Assembly (NCBI GenBank): GCA_036346355.1
Contig: CM070569.1
Location: 56,320,561 to 56,384,560 of the forward strand
DNA: 64,000 nucleotides
Source of the DNA: Rhipidocladum racemiflorum
Taxonomy: Eukaryota > Streptophyta > Magnoliopsida > Poales > Poaceae
Direction: 5' to 3'
Shown: positions 12,173-23,033 of the stretch, in pieces
Numbering within the stretch: the stretch's first letter is position 1
Layout of the letters: every line of letters begins with the position of its first letter
Notes under the pieces: generated by a model
Database searches by the model: none
Seen by the model: the letters and a program-made list of their open reading frames with translations, nothing else
Told to the model about the DNA's origin: nothing
Translations under genes and position numbers: made by a program

Positions 12173-12542
12173 TTGTTGTCAACAATAATACTTAGCGTTA
12201 TTGCACTAGTATAATTTAGATGCAAAGAAAGGTGTAAGTAAAATATTTTCCAGAAAATGGTAGTCCATATATCAAAAATCAAATCAGCTCCCTTATTCCA
12301 AAAAATTACATTCAAACGTAATATTTTACGGGCTGCCGAAAAGGCTTAAGCGTTTCATTGTTGTCGACAATAATACTTAGGGTACTGCACTAGTAGAATT
12401 TAGATGCAAAGAATGGTGTAAATAAAATATTTTTCCAGAAAATGGTAGTCCATATATCAAAGAACAAATCTGCTCCCTTATTCCAAAAAATTACATTCAA
12501 ACATGATATTTTACGGGCTGCTGAAAAGGCTTAAGCGTTTCA
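12173..12542. repeat. 185-bp direct tandem duplication
   Basis: TTGTTGTCAACAATAATACT starts at 12173 and TTGTTGTCGACAATAATACT at 12358. The two units match closely throughout and both end with GGCTTAAGCGTTTCAT. The function is unknown and no coding frame is conserved. Confidence 0.85.
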
Positions 12543-12904
12543 TGCAAGAGAGGCTTCTTATAGTTATTTGGTTTATTCAACTGAGTTCATTCCTAAATAT
12601 TTTTGGAAAAATGGGACATCTAAGACCATAAAAATAAGTGATATTTATTTCATGATTTTTTGAGCCATGGTTTGTATAGTTTCTTCATAATACATAAAAC
12701 ATTCATTAAGTAAACTTGATTTAAACAATTTCAATTTGCATGGAATATAGTATTTTTTTATTAGATAATCTGGATCCTTATATCTTAATAAAAATTTAGA
12801 AATTTATTTCGTTCGATTTGGAGCTTCCTAGCAAAAGATTAAATCTTGAATTCAACGAATTGGAATAGAAAATAAAAAAAAAATGATTTTTTATTAAAAA
12901 ATTT

Positions 12905-13105
12905 TTGAAACCGAGCCTCTGTCGCTCGTTGATCGGACGGCTCTCTTGTTGTCGCTTGTTGATCGGGCGGCTCTCCTGCTGTCACCCGTCGATCGGTCGA
13001 TATTTATATATCGCCCGTTGATCAGGCGACAGGAACTCAGCCAGCCTCCTGTCGCTCGTTGGTTCGGCGATATGTTTCTGTCGCCGAACCAACGGGCGAC
13101 ATGTG
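12905..13105. repeat. Array of TGTCGCTCGTTGATCGG motifs, direct and inverted
   Basis: Five or more variants of CTGTCGCYCGTTGATCGGGCG follow each other at roughly 30-bp spacing. The last ones are inverted (TCGCCGAACCAACGGGCGACA), so the right half can fold back on TGTCGCTCGTTGGTTCGGCGA. It is a GC-rich block in strongly AT-rich DNA. It looks like internal sequence of a DNA transposon, but no ends were identified. Confidence 0.7.
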
Positions 13106-13208
13106 TATATTTCTATAATTTTTTTCCCTGATGTTTATTTTTGCAATTTTGAATAAAAATTTTATTATTAAAAAAAATTCATTTGGCAACATGGTAATAC
13201 GTTTCAAC

Positions 13209-13686
13209 TAGAGCTGGGCGTTAGGCTGGGCCGGGCCGGCATGGCGGGCTTCGGGCCATGGAGAGCCGGGCCAGCCCGGCATGGAAAGGCCAACGGGCCA
13301 GGTCGGGCTGGCTCGGGAGAGATTTTACAGGACCTAGCCCGACCCAGAAGCACGGCGGGCTGGAGTCGGGCCGGGCCGGTCCGGACCCGGCCCCACAACC
13401 AGTAAGCGCCCGGACTCAGCCTTTTATAGTAAATAAGCAAAGTAAAAGAGTGCAATAACTTCGTAACACAACATTTAGCTCACCGAATTGACGATATTAG
13501 TTGAACTGGCATTGTATCTGTTGATGTTGGCTCTTTACCACATAAGATATTCAAGCAAGCATAACAAACATATCGCCAGGTCGGGCCGTCCAATGGGCTC
13601 CATTCTTAGGCTCGACCCGACCCGATAGCTTGTGCCGTTCTTGGGCTGGGCCGCCCGTGAAAAGCCCGACCCATCTCCCATGTCTA
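13209..13686. mobile_element. Non-autonomous hAT element, GGGCCGG-rich
   Basis: The left end is TAGAGCTGGGCG and the right end is the imperfect inverted CTCCCATGTCTA. It is flanked by GTTTCAAC (13201-13208) and GTTTTCAAC (13687-13695), an 8-bp duplication with one extra T. The interior near each end is packed with GGGCCGGGCC / GCCCGACCC words, and the middle is AT-rich. It carries no transposase. Confidence 0.7.
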
Positions 13687-14175
13687 GTTTTCAACCCTGA
13701 ATAGCAATAGTTTGAACCCTGAAAGCGTTTGAGGAATCCAATCGTGTTGTTTTGGGAAGCTAGCTTCATCTATGCCCCAGCTGGCATCTCCCAGATGCTT
13801 CAAAATAGAAGTCGTCTTCCCAATCAGGTATGATACGGTTCACAGATTCAGGGCATATTAGGACTCTTTGCACGCCCAAAAACTCCGGCCGAAGTGGTCA
13901 GATATTGGACGCTCGTGTGGTTTCCCAATCACTATTTTTTTGAGGGGGGAATAGGAACTGTTGGAGAATGGTCTTTTTTTTAGGCTAAAAAACTTTAGAA
14001 AACTCTCAATCCAGGGTTATTGGGAGTTAAATTATAGAAAACCGTTGGAGATGCTCTAAGAGCTAATTCAAGTTGAGTCCCTTTTATCCAGTCAGATGAT
14101 TCATTGATCAGCAATGCAACTGAATTAGCTTGTCAAAAAGTGCCAGCAACGCAACACATCAACACGCCACCGGAA

Positions 14176-17100
14176 TCAGCCCCTTTTATCCGGCGTCCCG
14201 CATTTTGCCGGAACACGCCATGTGAAGTTGCCAGCCTTCTTCTCCTGCGGCGTCAGGCTCGTGTAGTTCTTCCACTGGTCTAGCACGTCCCTGAGGTCGT
14301 GGAGCTTGTTCCCAAGGCCGACGCAGCAGTTGGCGTGCATCGTGCAGGCCCTGCCGATGTCGTTGCGGAACAGCTGGCAGAAGCCGCCGAAGCGCGCCGT
14401 GTCGAGGAACTGGATGCTCACCCGCAGGCTGCCGGCGAGCTCGTGTTTGATGTAGTTGAAGATGGTCTGCTCGTGGTTCGGCGGGTACCTCGCCCTCGCC
14501 TCCCACCACTTCCGCAGCATCTCCACGGTCCGGTTCGTCGACTTGACGAAGTAGAACCCGGTGTTGGGCCAGTTGTCGAGGTTGTCGATGTCGCCGGAGA
14601 ACACATCGCAGGACGTCGTCATGTCGGCGAAGACGGCGATGTGCCGGAACGGGTTGCGGAACCACATGATGTCGACGTCCTGCAGACGAGATGGTCAATC
14701 ATTTGATTGCGCACCATCAGCCGAATTGCTAATGTACTGGTAGATTCGATTCCAAGAACAAATCTTGACCCTTTTGGATTCAGTATTATCGATGCGTACC
14801 GTGAATAGGAAGTTGTAGCCGAGCTCCAGCACGCGCTGCTGGAGCTCGAGCTTGGCCCAGACCAGCTCCACATAGGCCTCGCTCATGTAGTTGCTCGCCG
14901 AGCTTAGGTTCATGGATGTCACCTCGAGGAGGTAGCAGAAAGGGTGCACGGACTTGCAGTGGTTGAAGGCCTCGGCGTCGACGGCGACGACGAGGACGTG
15001 GTTGAGGAGGTGCTCTATCTTCTCGCCGATCCGGAAGCTCTCGCGGAAGAGGCCGAGCAGGGAGTTGGGCCGCGCAAACGCTTCGTTCACCGATGTGATT
15101 ATCACTGTCCTGTCGTCGGTTGCCACCTTGGGCAGGAGCTGAGCTAAATCTGCAAATTTGGACTGTACGTGCGGTTCAAATGGTGTCAATCTCATCATTC
15201 TTTTCCTCAGAAAATATCTTGTCATTCTTGTATAGATATAAAACGATTCTTTTTAAAGTGCTACCTATACTATCCTGAAAGAAAATTTCACAAATTATTG
15301 GAGCAAGATTTGAGCGTTCAGATGGTGTTGGCCTCATGATTCTTTGATAGGCACAAAAGGATTCTTTGGATGAGCTAGCTATGTTTTCCCGAAAGAAAAC
15401 TGTGCCACAATTTTTGGAGCAAATATTTAAGAGTTCAAACGATGGCAGCCTCGTGATTCTTCTGCATTCACAAAAGGATTCTTTTGAAGTGCTAGCTATA
15501 CTTTCCAGAAACGAGAACTGTATAAATTTTGAAGCAATTGATAGTTATGAGACATTGATTAGTACCTAATTATACAGTTATGAGACATTGATTGGTACGT
15601 AATGATACAGCTATTTGTTTTTCCAAAGAAGGTATGATTCTACGTCTTGCTTTTGTCACCTGTGAATGTTGCTTGAATAAAATCTGACTACTCAATACTC
15701 CTCAGAGCAGGGTTCACAATACCACGGTAAACCGCTCGGTTTTCGCGAAAACCGAGCGTACCGAGCCGGCTCGGTAATGAAAACCGAGCGGTTTACCGCT
15801 CGAATTCAAATCCAAATTTAAAATTTTCAAAAAATTTGAGAAAATTTGTTGAAAAAATTCCTAAAATTAGTATTAATTCATATATTGCCAATGGTGAAAA
15901 AAATTTCAAAAAAAATAATGTTTGGAGATGTTTTAGATGTATTACAAATAATAAAAATAGAAAAATAAAAAATAAAAATAAAAAGGTAGCATGTGGGCTG
16001 TTTGGAGATGTTTTAGAGGTATTACAAATAATGAAAATAGAAAAATCAAAAAAAAAAAAAGATCATGCAACAATACTGTACTAATATAGCATACATATTA
16101 GCCGTAGCCCCACAGGTAATGCTTAATTTGCATATTTCATTTCATTGTAACTTTATATTATACTAATATAGCATCCATACAGGTCCAACATGAACTATGC
16201 CTACTTCACAACTTCAATTAAAAAGTATTATAACGTAAATAGTGTTGACAATTGAATGGTAGTGAAATTGCTACGTGGTTATGTAAATATGTATCTTTGC
16301 ACCTGTGTGATTGTAATATTGCAATGAATATTATTTATTGATACATTATTGTGAAATTTCTAATTTACAACTTCCAAATGTCTAAATTATAGCAAAAATC
16401 ATGTCGAATTTTTTTTTTTCGAATTTAAGAGATATCATTCTGGAGTTTTTTCATGTCTTCACATACCTTATTTATATATTTATTACATTTTTACTAAAAT
16501 TTAGCCTTCCTAGTATTTTTACAAGATTTTTTTTTGCATTTTCCCTATTTTCCGGTTTTTCTCCATATTTTTCGCGGTTTTTTACCTAAATCGAGCAGTT
16601 TTTCGCTCAAATCGAGCGGTTTCGGTTTTCGCGGTTTACCTCAAAAACCTTTAATTTCTAGATCGTTTTTGCTAGTTATAGGATTTATGAAAAAAATTTA
16701 AAATGTAAATCAAATTTTATAATCGTTAGACTGGAGATGCGTGTGCTTGGATGTTGGTATAATGGTGAAAAAAAGAGATTGACTTACCCCTGATAAAATA
16801 TTAGACGACCGATGTATAAACACCCTCAAATCTGAAAAGTAAATTAATTTTTATTCTTTCATGGCCAAAACAAATGAGCAAAGTCGAATGATGGGACCAA
16901 ATCATTTGAGAATACAAAGGAGTCTATACAAGCAAGAATGAACCTAGTTCAGTTGGTGGGACGTGACCTTGTGGGTGTACACCCAGGGACGGAGCTAAGG
17001 CTGACCAGATCTCGGGCCGGTCAGCTCTCATGGACCATAGTTCCTAGACTTCGGACTCAACCTATGTGATCCGAGGCCTAGATCCGTCCCTGTGTACACC

Positions 17101-17532
17101 CCAACATCCATATTCGAGTTCTCACATCCTCTCCGATTAGAATTTTAGTGTCTTTCTCCTTCCTACTAAAAACTATATAATTCCTCTCAGACACACGGTG
17201 ACGGTACCACAAAATAGAAATACCGAAAAACTACGGCCACGGTGATGTGTCGTCATAAGTACAGAAAAACAAAAGAAATGGGCATCACGTACCTTACTGA
17301 GATGAAGCACACAAACATTACTTACCTTGCTAGAATTTCCGTCGGTAGCAACCGCTTCTTCTCCCCGACGAGCTATTCCAGTACGGCCGCAGCTGCCGCT
17401 CCACGACACAAAGCCCGGCGATCTCCCTCTGTTCGCGAGGATGGATAACATGATCAGAGCAAGGCCGGCGGCGAACCACAGCTTGAAGAGGAAGACGGCA
17501 GCACGGCGGAGGTGGCCCTTGTGGAACTCCAT
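14176..17532 (-). CDS. Nucleotide-diphospho-sugar transferase family protein (GT77-like)
   Basis: Three exons on the minus strand: 17326-17532 (69 aa), 14800-15162 (121 aa) and 14176-14679 (167 aa plus TGA), all phase 0 with GT/AG borders, giving 357 aa. The start is the first ATG of exon 1. Residues 11-31 form a hydrophobic signal anchor, as expected for a type II Golgi membrane enzyme. Exon 2 carries LLPKVATDDRTVIITSVNEA, the usual beginning of the Nucleotid_trans domain (pfam03407). DVD at 191-193, followed by MWFRNPF, is the expected metal/nucleotide-sugar DxD motif, and NTGFYFVKS and NHEQTIFN follow. Length and motifs match the At4g15970/At1g14590 group, whose acceptor is not known to me. 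Intron 1 (2.16 kb) holds several transposons. Two broken paralogues lie upstream. Confidence 0.88.
15243..15717. repeat. Tandem ~117-bp repeat inside intron 1, shared with upstream copies
   Basis: Units at about 15243-15357, 15358-15474 and a partial third (15475-15530) share GATTCTTTTGAAGTGCTAGC, CACAATTTTTGGAGC and GCCTCGTGATTCTT. The block from about 15366 to 15717 is also present at 17817-18115 and 22588-22910, upstream of the exon 1 copies. It is therefore part of the local duplication and not a unique intron sequence. Confidence 0.75.
15718..16650. mobile_element. hAT deletion derivative (right boundary uncertain)
   Basis: It begins CAGGGTTCACAATACCACGG directly after CCTCAGAG. The related site at 22900-22915 reads CTCCTCAGAGCAACTCC without this sequence, so the left edge is a real insertion point. 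The left part has palindromic CGGTTTTCGCGAAAACCG words. The right part (16110-16640) matches the right portion of the dead hAT element at 20990-21837, for example GGTCCAACATGAA and TTTTCGCGG-type motifs. An internal direct repeat of about 85 bp occurs (TTTGGAGATGTTTTAGA at 15922 and 16001). The right terminal repeat was not found. Confidence 0.5.
16932..17170 (+). repeat. tRNA-derived SINE-like sequence interrupted by a MITE
   Basis: CCTAGTTCAGTTGGTGGGACG (about 16943-16963) resembles a pol III A box and ATTCGAGTTCTC (about 17112) a B box, the arrangement of grass tRNA-derived SINEs. The two boxes are separated by the 109-bp MITE at 16984-17092. The copy at 21838-21890 keeps the B-box side without the MITE. 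Confidence 0.4.
16984..17092. mobile_element. 109-bp hAT MITE with perfect 8-bp TSD
   Basis: The ends CAGGGACGGA and TCCGTCCCTG form an inverted repeat. TGTACACC flanks both sides (16976-16983 and 17093-17100). The duplicated region at 21838 onwards contains a single TGTACACC followed by CCAACACCC, which corresponds to the right flank without the insertion. Confidence 0.88.
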
Positions 17533-18115
17533 GGTGATCGATGGGCGATGCAAAGGGCGCTTTGCTTCCAGGAAGGAAAGAAGACAGGGGAGAGCTTTGC
17601 ATTGCTGAGGACATTGCATTTATAGGACGGTGTATGAGCAATGTAGTACAGCGTTAATGCGGCCAGGAAGGAAAGAAGATAGTGTGGTTGAATGGGTGAT
17701 ACTTGGCTAAACATACATGGGAAACAACAACTGTCTTCTAAAAACGCATGCATGTATCGACACTAGGATCTTGATGTCTATGGTTTGTCATGAATTCGTG
17801 GGTGTTCTATATAGCAGTTATTTGCTATGTTTTTCCCAGAAGGAAAATTGTACCACAATTTTCGGAGAAATATTTGAGAGCTCAAATTATGACAGCCTCA
17901 TGATTCTTCTACATGCACAAATTGCTGTTGTACTTTCCTGAAATGAAAACTATATATAGATTTTGAAGCAATTGATAGTTTAAGGCATTGATTAGTACCT
18001 AATTATACAGCTATTTTTTATATAAAAAAGAAGGTATGATCCTCGATCTTGCTTTTTTTTTGTCACGTGTGAATATTGCTTGTTGAATAAAATTTGACTA
18101 TTCAATACTTCTTTC
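17093..18115. repeat. Segmental duplication, copy 1 (exon 1 and 5' flank)
   Basis: This stretch, covering the end of intron 1, exon 1 and about 580 bp upstream, is collinear with 21838-22915. Shared landmarks include AAAACTACGGYCACGRTGATG, the exon 1 start, GCAATTGATAGTT/GCAATCGATAGTT and the AATAAAATYTG...CTATTCAA block. It probably arose by tandem duplication of the glycosyltransferase gene. Confidence 0.8.
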
Positions 18116-18786
18116 ATCCAAATTTATAAGACTTATTTTTTGAATGATCTTGTCCATAAATATAGATCGTTCTGAAATCAAGTACTCATGACGTAATGAA
18201 GGTTTTCATTGTGTTTGTTGTTGCAAAAAATTACCTCAGCGGTCGATGGGGTGGGTGCGCATAATGTTACGCAAATTGTCATGGATAATGGTGCCAACTA
18301 CAAGTAGGCATGCAAGCTCATTGCACGAGAGCACCACAACATCGTGTGGAAACCTTGTGTGGTCCACATGATTAATTTGATGCTGAAGTAGATTAGAGAG
18401 TTCCTTGATCACGACCCTATCATTGAGAGTGCAAGAAAAACCCCTTGATGGATTTACAACCATTCCAAGCTTCACGCTATGATGAAGAAGCACATTGGTG
18501 GCGAGTTGGTTAAATGGAATGCTATTCGCTTTTGAACAAACTACATATTTTTGGATAGTTTCCTTCGTCGCAAGGACAAGTTCTTGCAATGCATGGCCTC
18601 GGAGAAACTTCTATCATAGCACTTTGTTAGTACTGCAGAGTGGAGGTACATGTATGGGTGCGAGGTGCCTCTTGAGCTTAGCAGGTTGGACAATCTTCAT
18701 TCGGTTGTAAAATCTATGGAACCGTTGTATGCCTTCCTGCAATTTACCGATCAAGAAAGGATTCTCATATTGAGTGAGGTGATACT

Positions 18787-19036
18787 CAGGGGCGGAAGTA
18801 CATGGTAATACCCGGTGTCACAGGACACCGGGTTAAAAAAAATTAGTGTATACTAATCTATATATAAAAAAATTTATTGTACGTTAGTCTATATAGATAG
18901 TACATGTGAACCCCCTTGATCTAAATCTTGTGACACCGGGAGGCAAATAATAAGCAAATGGCAAGAATAATAAGTTGTTATCACATATATGATGAAGTGG
19001 TGAACCCCAATAATATTTTCTCTAGTTCCGCCCCTG
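18787..19036. mobile_element. 250-bp hAT MITE inserted in the transposase pseudogene
   Basis: The inverted ends are CAGGGGCGGAA and TTCCGCCCCTG. The 8-bp TSD GTGATACT is exact (18779-18786 and 19037-19044). Removing it rejoins the transposase-like reading (SEVIL then RYNIMRQEYDSL). Confidence 0.92.
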
Positions 19037-19983
19037 GTGATACTGCGGTATAATATAATGCGACAAGAATACGATAGCCTGGTTTGCTTATCGGTTTTCC
19101 TTTCTAAACCGCCTTGAGAAGGTCGATTTTCTCGTTTCCGCTCGACTTTCGACGGTTTTGCAAACCCTGGCTGAGAGGATGGCACATGATCATAAAACTT
19201 TTTCTAGTATGTTCCTTATGTTATATTAAATATAGTGCCACTCTCGTATTTCCACATTGTAATTATTGTTGTCTTTGTTAACTTGCAACACACTAGTGGG
19301 GTGTGTTTGGTTCGGACACACCCATGCTCCAGCAGTTGGCTCAGTGTATCGTTTCACATTGCGCTTCTTCCAGTGAATACGAGCGCAATTAGAGCATGTC
19401 TGTGTTCATCCACACCAAAGTTTGCAACCGTCTATCATATAAGAAGCTCCATAAGGTGGTCTATGTGAACTACAACTTGTGTCTCAGAATCCAAAAACAA
19501 GAAAGTGACAAGTCCGCAGTTGAAGATGATCCATTTCAGTGCCTTATGGAGCTTACACTATGCGACGCAGAAAATCCAATCCGATAGTGGATGGAGAGAG
19601 GGAGGTCCAATGCTGACCTCTTACTTGATGAGGAGGACACAGAGAGTGACACCCCCTCTTCCATTGCACCTCGTGACAGGCCCGGTAGACATTGGCGCAT
19701 TGCGAATGATAACTGGGGCTGCAAACATCCCCTAATCGATAGAAACAATAGTGGGTGACATTCACATAGGAAAGAGGAAGCACCAAGCAGTGCCGACGAG
19801 GAAGCAAGCAAAAAAGAGAGCTCCCTCAAAAGTAAAGGTGAAGCTTCCCATATAGCAGGAACAGTATGTAGGGGGTAATGACTCAACTAATAGTACTCCC
19901 ACAGATCGTCGAAGCCCGCCATACGCCCATACCAAGAATCCAATGACAATAGCTCCAAGACGGATAGTGATGGCGGTCAGTCC

Positions 19984-20511
19984 TAGGGGTGGCAATGGGG
20001 ACCTGTTCCCCGATCCCCGGCGGGGAATTCCTCTATTAGGGGACGGGTATGGGAAGAAATCGTCCCATGAGGATGGAAAGCAGGAAAATGATTCCCCCAT
20101 CGGGGATGGCGGGGACGGGGACGGGGAATTTCTTTCCCCGCGGGGACCCGATTGGGGACCCGAATTTAGTTTAGTCCAATTAAATTGTTAGATTGCAAAC
20201 ATATTCTCTAGCCCATCATAATCACATTTTCATAAACGGGACAACATAATTTTCAATGAATGCATGCATTCTTTTTTTTTTGTCTGTTAATATAATTTTA
20301 GAGTTAAAATGGCTATAAGAGCTCTTCTCTTGTCTAAACTTTTCGCGGGGATGGGTCCCCGACGGGGCCCCGATACCCGAACGGGGATGGGGACGGGGGG
20401 ATTTTCTCCCAGAGGCGAGAAACGAGGGCAGGGGCGACGGAAAATTTCATGTCGCGGGGACGGGGATGGGGAGGCACTCCCCGGCGGGGAATGCCCCCGT
20501 TGCCATCCCTA
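19984..20511. mobile_element. Non-autonomous hAT element, CGGGGAC-rich
   Basis: The ends TAGGGGTGGCAATGGGG and CCCCGTTGCCATCCCTA are inverted repeats. The TSD GTCAGTCC is perfect (19976-19983 and 20512-20519). Both ends are filled with GGGGACGGGG / CCCCGCGGGG words and the middle is AT-rich. It is 528 bp long and non-coding. It interrupts the C-terminal part of the hAT transposase pseudogene. Confidence 0.92.
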
Positions 20512-20989
20512 GTCAGTCCCTTGCTGATCCCTCAATCCCTCCCACTTCCCACTCAGAAGCACAACTTCCCATACAATTTACAAGGGAGTCTCAGTACACT
20601 CATGCCACACTAGATAAAGACCATGGGGCTCCATAATCACCTAAGAGGACTACTGCAGGGGTTAGGGATCATCGAGCAAGCCATGATGCACCTCAGGATA
20701 GCGGTAGCTCATACAGCGTTGCCGAGACGTAAGAAAGTTATGGCTCATATCGCCCATACGACTACGCCATTCCGGATTCTCATACGCAACCTCCTACCCA
20801 ATAGGTCTATTAGTGGCAAGATACTGAATTTTATACCATGTTGTACCAACAGTGAGAAACGACTAGCCCATGGACAGGGCAAAGCTAGCATGAATACAAG
20901 ACAGAGTTGCTAGCTACACGAGGATTGGTCATGATATCCACTGAGGAGTACAATAGGACCAACCAGGTGTACAACCAACAATACTACTC

Positions 20990-21837
20990 ATAGCCCCAAA
21001 GATCATATTTCATTTTATTACAACTTGATTTTTTACTAACATAGCGTTTATGTAGGTCCAACATGAAAGGCCGATTTGAGCATATTGTACTATCATGCTA
21101 TACCACTTCTAATCATGCCATTGCTTGGATTGAGAGTGAAGCAAAAAAAGGCATTAGCGGCAAGTGCACATTATACTATAGATTGCTGCTTTTTTTTTCT
21201 AGCAAATATGAATGTATGGACATGCTTGCAAATATGTTAATCTAATGTTTTTTGAAAGCACTGAAGTGTGAATTTGTTGGGTTGAGTTGTGAATGGTATT
21301 GAAATGAAATATTATTTGGTGATATATTATTGTTTATTATTGCTAAATGTACACTTTGCAACTTGGGATTGTCTAAAATATAGTAAAGGTCATGCCGAAA
21401 TTTTCTATATTTTTTCGCAATTGTGTTATTATTGCAAAATATGTAATTTGCAACTTGACATAGTCATAAAATGTACGAAAAGCCATGCCAGATTTTTATC
21501 GTAATTTTCCATATTTAAATACATTTCTAACATTTTCCTAGTTTTTTGGGCCTTTATCGGCTTTTTAAAATTTTCCACAATTTTTCCCATTTATTATTGC
21601 CTTTTTCTCCAATTTTTTGTACTCTATCGATTTTCGACGCAAACTGTCCAGTTTTTGACGAAAACAGACTGATTTTCGACCTTACCGATCGGTTTGTCGA
21701 TTTTCTTGGCTCCGTTTGACCACTAGATTTGACTTTGGCATATCTTTCAGTTTTTCTCGAATTTTGACAATTTTTTACGAAAAACCGATACCAGACACTC
21801 TTCAATTTTTCATTTGAAATCGGTTTTGCAAACCCTA
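20990..21837 (+). mobile_element. Right non-coding part and terminus of the dead hAT element
   Basis: AT-rich DNA after the transposase contains the same words as 16110-16640 (GGTCCAACATGAA, TTGCAACTT, TTTTCC tracts). It ends with GAAATCGGTTTTGCAAACCCTAG, a hAT-type terminus. Immediately right of it the glycosyltransferase-duplication sequence resumes with GTGTACACC. Confidence 0.55.
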
Positions 21838-22915
21838 GGTGTACACCCCAACACCCAAATTCGAGTCCTTTAGCTCGAATTTTGGTGTCTTTCTTTTCCT
21901 TGCGGAAAAACTATCTAATTCCCCCGAGACCCACAATGTCGCAAAATAGTAATATCGCAAAACTACGGTCACGATGATGTGTCTAAAATGCAGAAAAGAA
22001 AAACAAAGAGAAAGGGCATCGCCCTACTGAGATGAAGTACATAAGCATTACCTCGTTAGAATTTCTATCGGTAGAAAATAAATGCTTCTTCTCCCGGAGA
22101 AGCTATTCCGATCCCCGATTGCATGCATTTGCTCCCTGACAGCATGTCTAGCGATTTCCCTCTGTGTACGAGAATAGCAGAAAATTGCCAAAATGCCACT
22201 CTTAACAAGTGGCTTTGCTGAAATGACAATTCTCCCGCGAGAATGGATAGCAGGGTCAGAGCAAGGTAGCTGCAGTCCACACCTCGAAGAGGAAGACGAT
22301 GACACGACGGAGATGGCCCTTATGGAACTCCATGGTGATAGGTAATGGGAAGGGCACATCATTCCAATCGGTGGATAAGACAAGGAGAAGTTTGCATTGC
22401 TGTGATCAGCAATGTAGTACAACTAATGCGTCCAGGGATTAATTAGATATAATACGAATGGATGGGTGCTACTTGGCTATACATACAAGGAAAACATCAA
22501 CTATATCTTCTAAAATCGTATGTGTATCAACACCAGGACCACGACATCTATGCTTTTACATAAATTCGAGGCATTCTGTCTAGCGGTTGTTTGCTATGTT
22601 TTCTCGAAAGAAAACTGTACCATAATTTTTGGAGTAATATTTCAGAGTTCAAATGACGACATCCTCGTGATTCTTTGACATGCAAAAACGGGTTCTTTTT
22701 GAAGTGCTAGCTATACTTTCTTGAAATGAAAACAATACAAATTTTGAAGCAATCGATAGTTATGAGACATGATTAGTACCTAACTATACAGCTATTATTT
22801 TTTTTTTTAAAAAAAAAGAATGTACGATTCTCAGTCTTGCTTTTGTCACGCATGATTGCGTGAATGTTGCTTGTCTAATAAAATCTGGCTATTCAAAACT
22901 CCTCAGAGCAACTCC
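21838..22915. repeat. Segmental duplication, copy 2 (exon 1 remnant and 5' flank)
   Basis: Collinear with 17093-18115. It lacks the MITE at 16984-17092 and contains the broken exon 1 at 22052-22333. It ends CTCCTCAGAGCAACTCC, the same junction where the hAT element begins at 15718. Confidence 0.8.
22052..22333 (-). pseudogene. Glycosyltransferase paralogue 2, exon 1 remnant
   Basis: The minus-strand ATG at 22331-22333 starts MEFHKGHLRR, identical to the intact gene. The anchor region then diverges and hits a stop, and an insertion of about 70 bp (around 22160-22245) separates it from a tail that still ends at a donor-like GAG|GTAATG (22052/22051). No matching exons 2 and 3 follow on the left, where the dead hAT element lies. 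It is a broken duplicate. Confidence 0.8.
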
Positions 22916-23033
22916 AAAAAGCTAACTTTAAGTCAGAAGCCAAAAATCTAAGCCGAAACAGATAGGGTCATAGTCCTTGCTCGTGAACACCTTCTCGTCG
23001 GAGAGGTTGCGGCCGGCAACCGCGAGGAGGTAG

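Larger units (their letters stand above)
18232..20985 (+). pseudogene. hAT transposase (DUF659 and dimerisation domain), dead and twice interrupted
   Basis: Frame-jumping translation gives the DUF659-type stretch QIVMDNGANYK, then WKPCVVHMINLML, KLHAMMKKHIGGELVKWNA, TNYIFLDSFLRRKDKF and VSTAEWRYMYG at 18255-18720. The C-terminal dimerisation region follows at about 19310-19690 (MLQQLAQCIVSHCASSSE, FIHTKVCNRLSYKKLHKVVY, then DDPFQCLMELTLCDAENPI). A Ser/Tyr-rich tail with PPTQ and TEEYNRTNQVYNQQYYS ends near 20990. Several nonsense codons and frameshifts are visible. Elements at 18787-19036 and 19984-20511 are inserted inside it. The N-terminal zinc-finger (BED) part and left terminus are missing. 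Confidence 0.85.

Noticed and set aside
14186..14706. Other long frames (plus and minus) over the third glycosyltransferase exon
   Set aside because: They are shadows of the real exon. The chosen frame carries the DVD, NTGFYFV and NHEQTIF motifs and ends at a stop consistent with family length.
19050..19170. CTGGTTTGCTTATCGG...GACGGTTTTGCAAACCCTG as a further small hAT insertion
   Set aside because: The ends look hAT-like, but no 8-bp duplication was found on the two sides.
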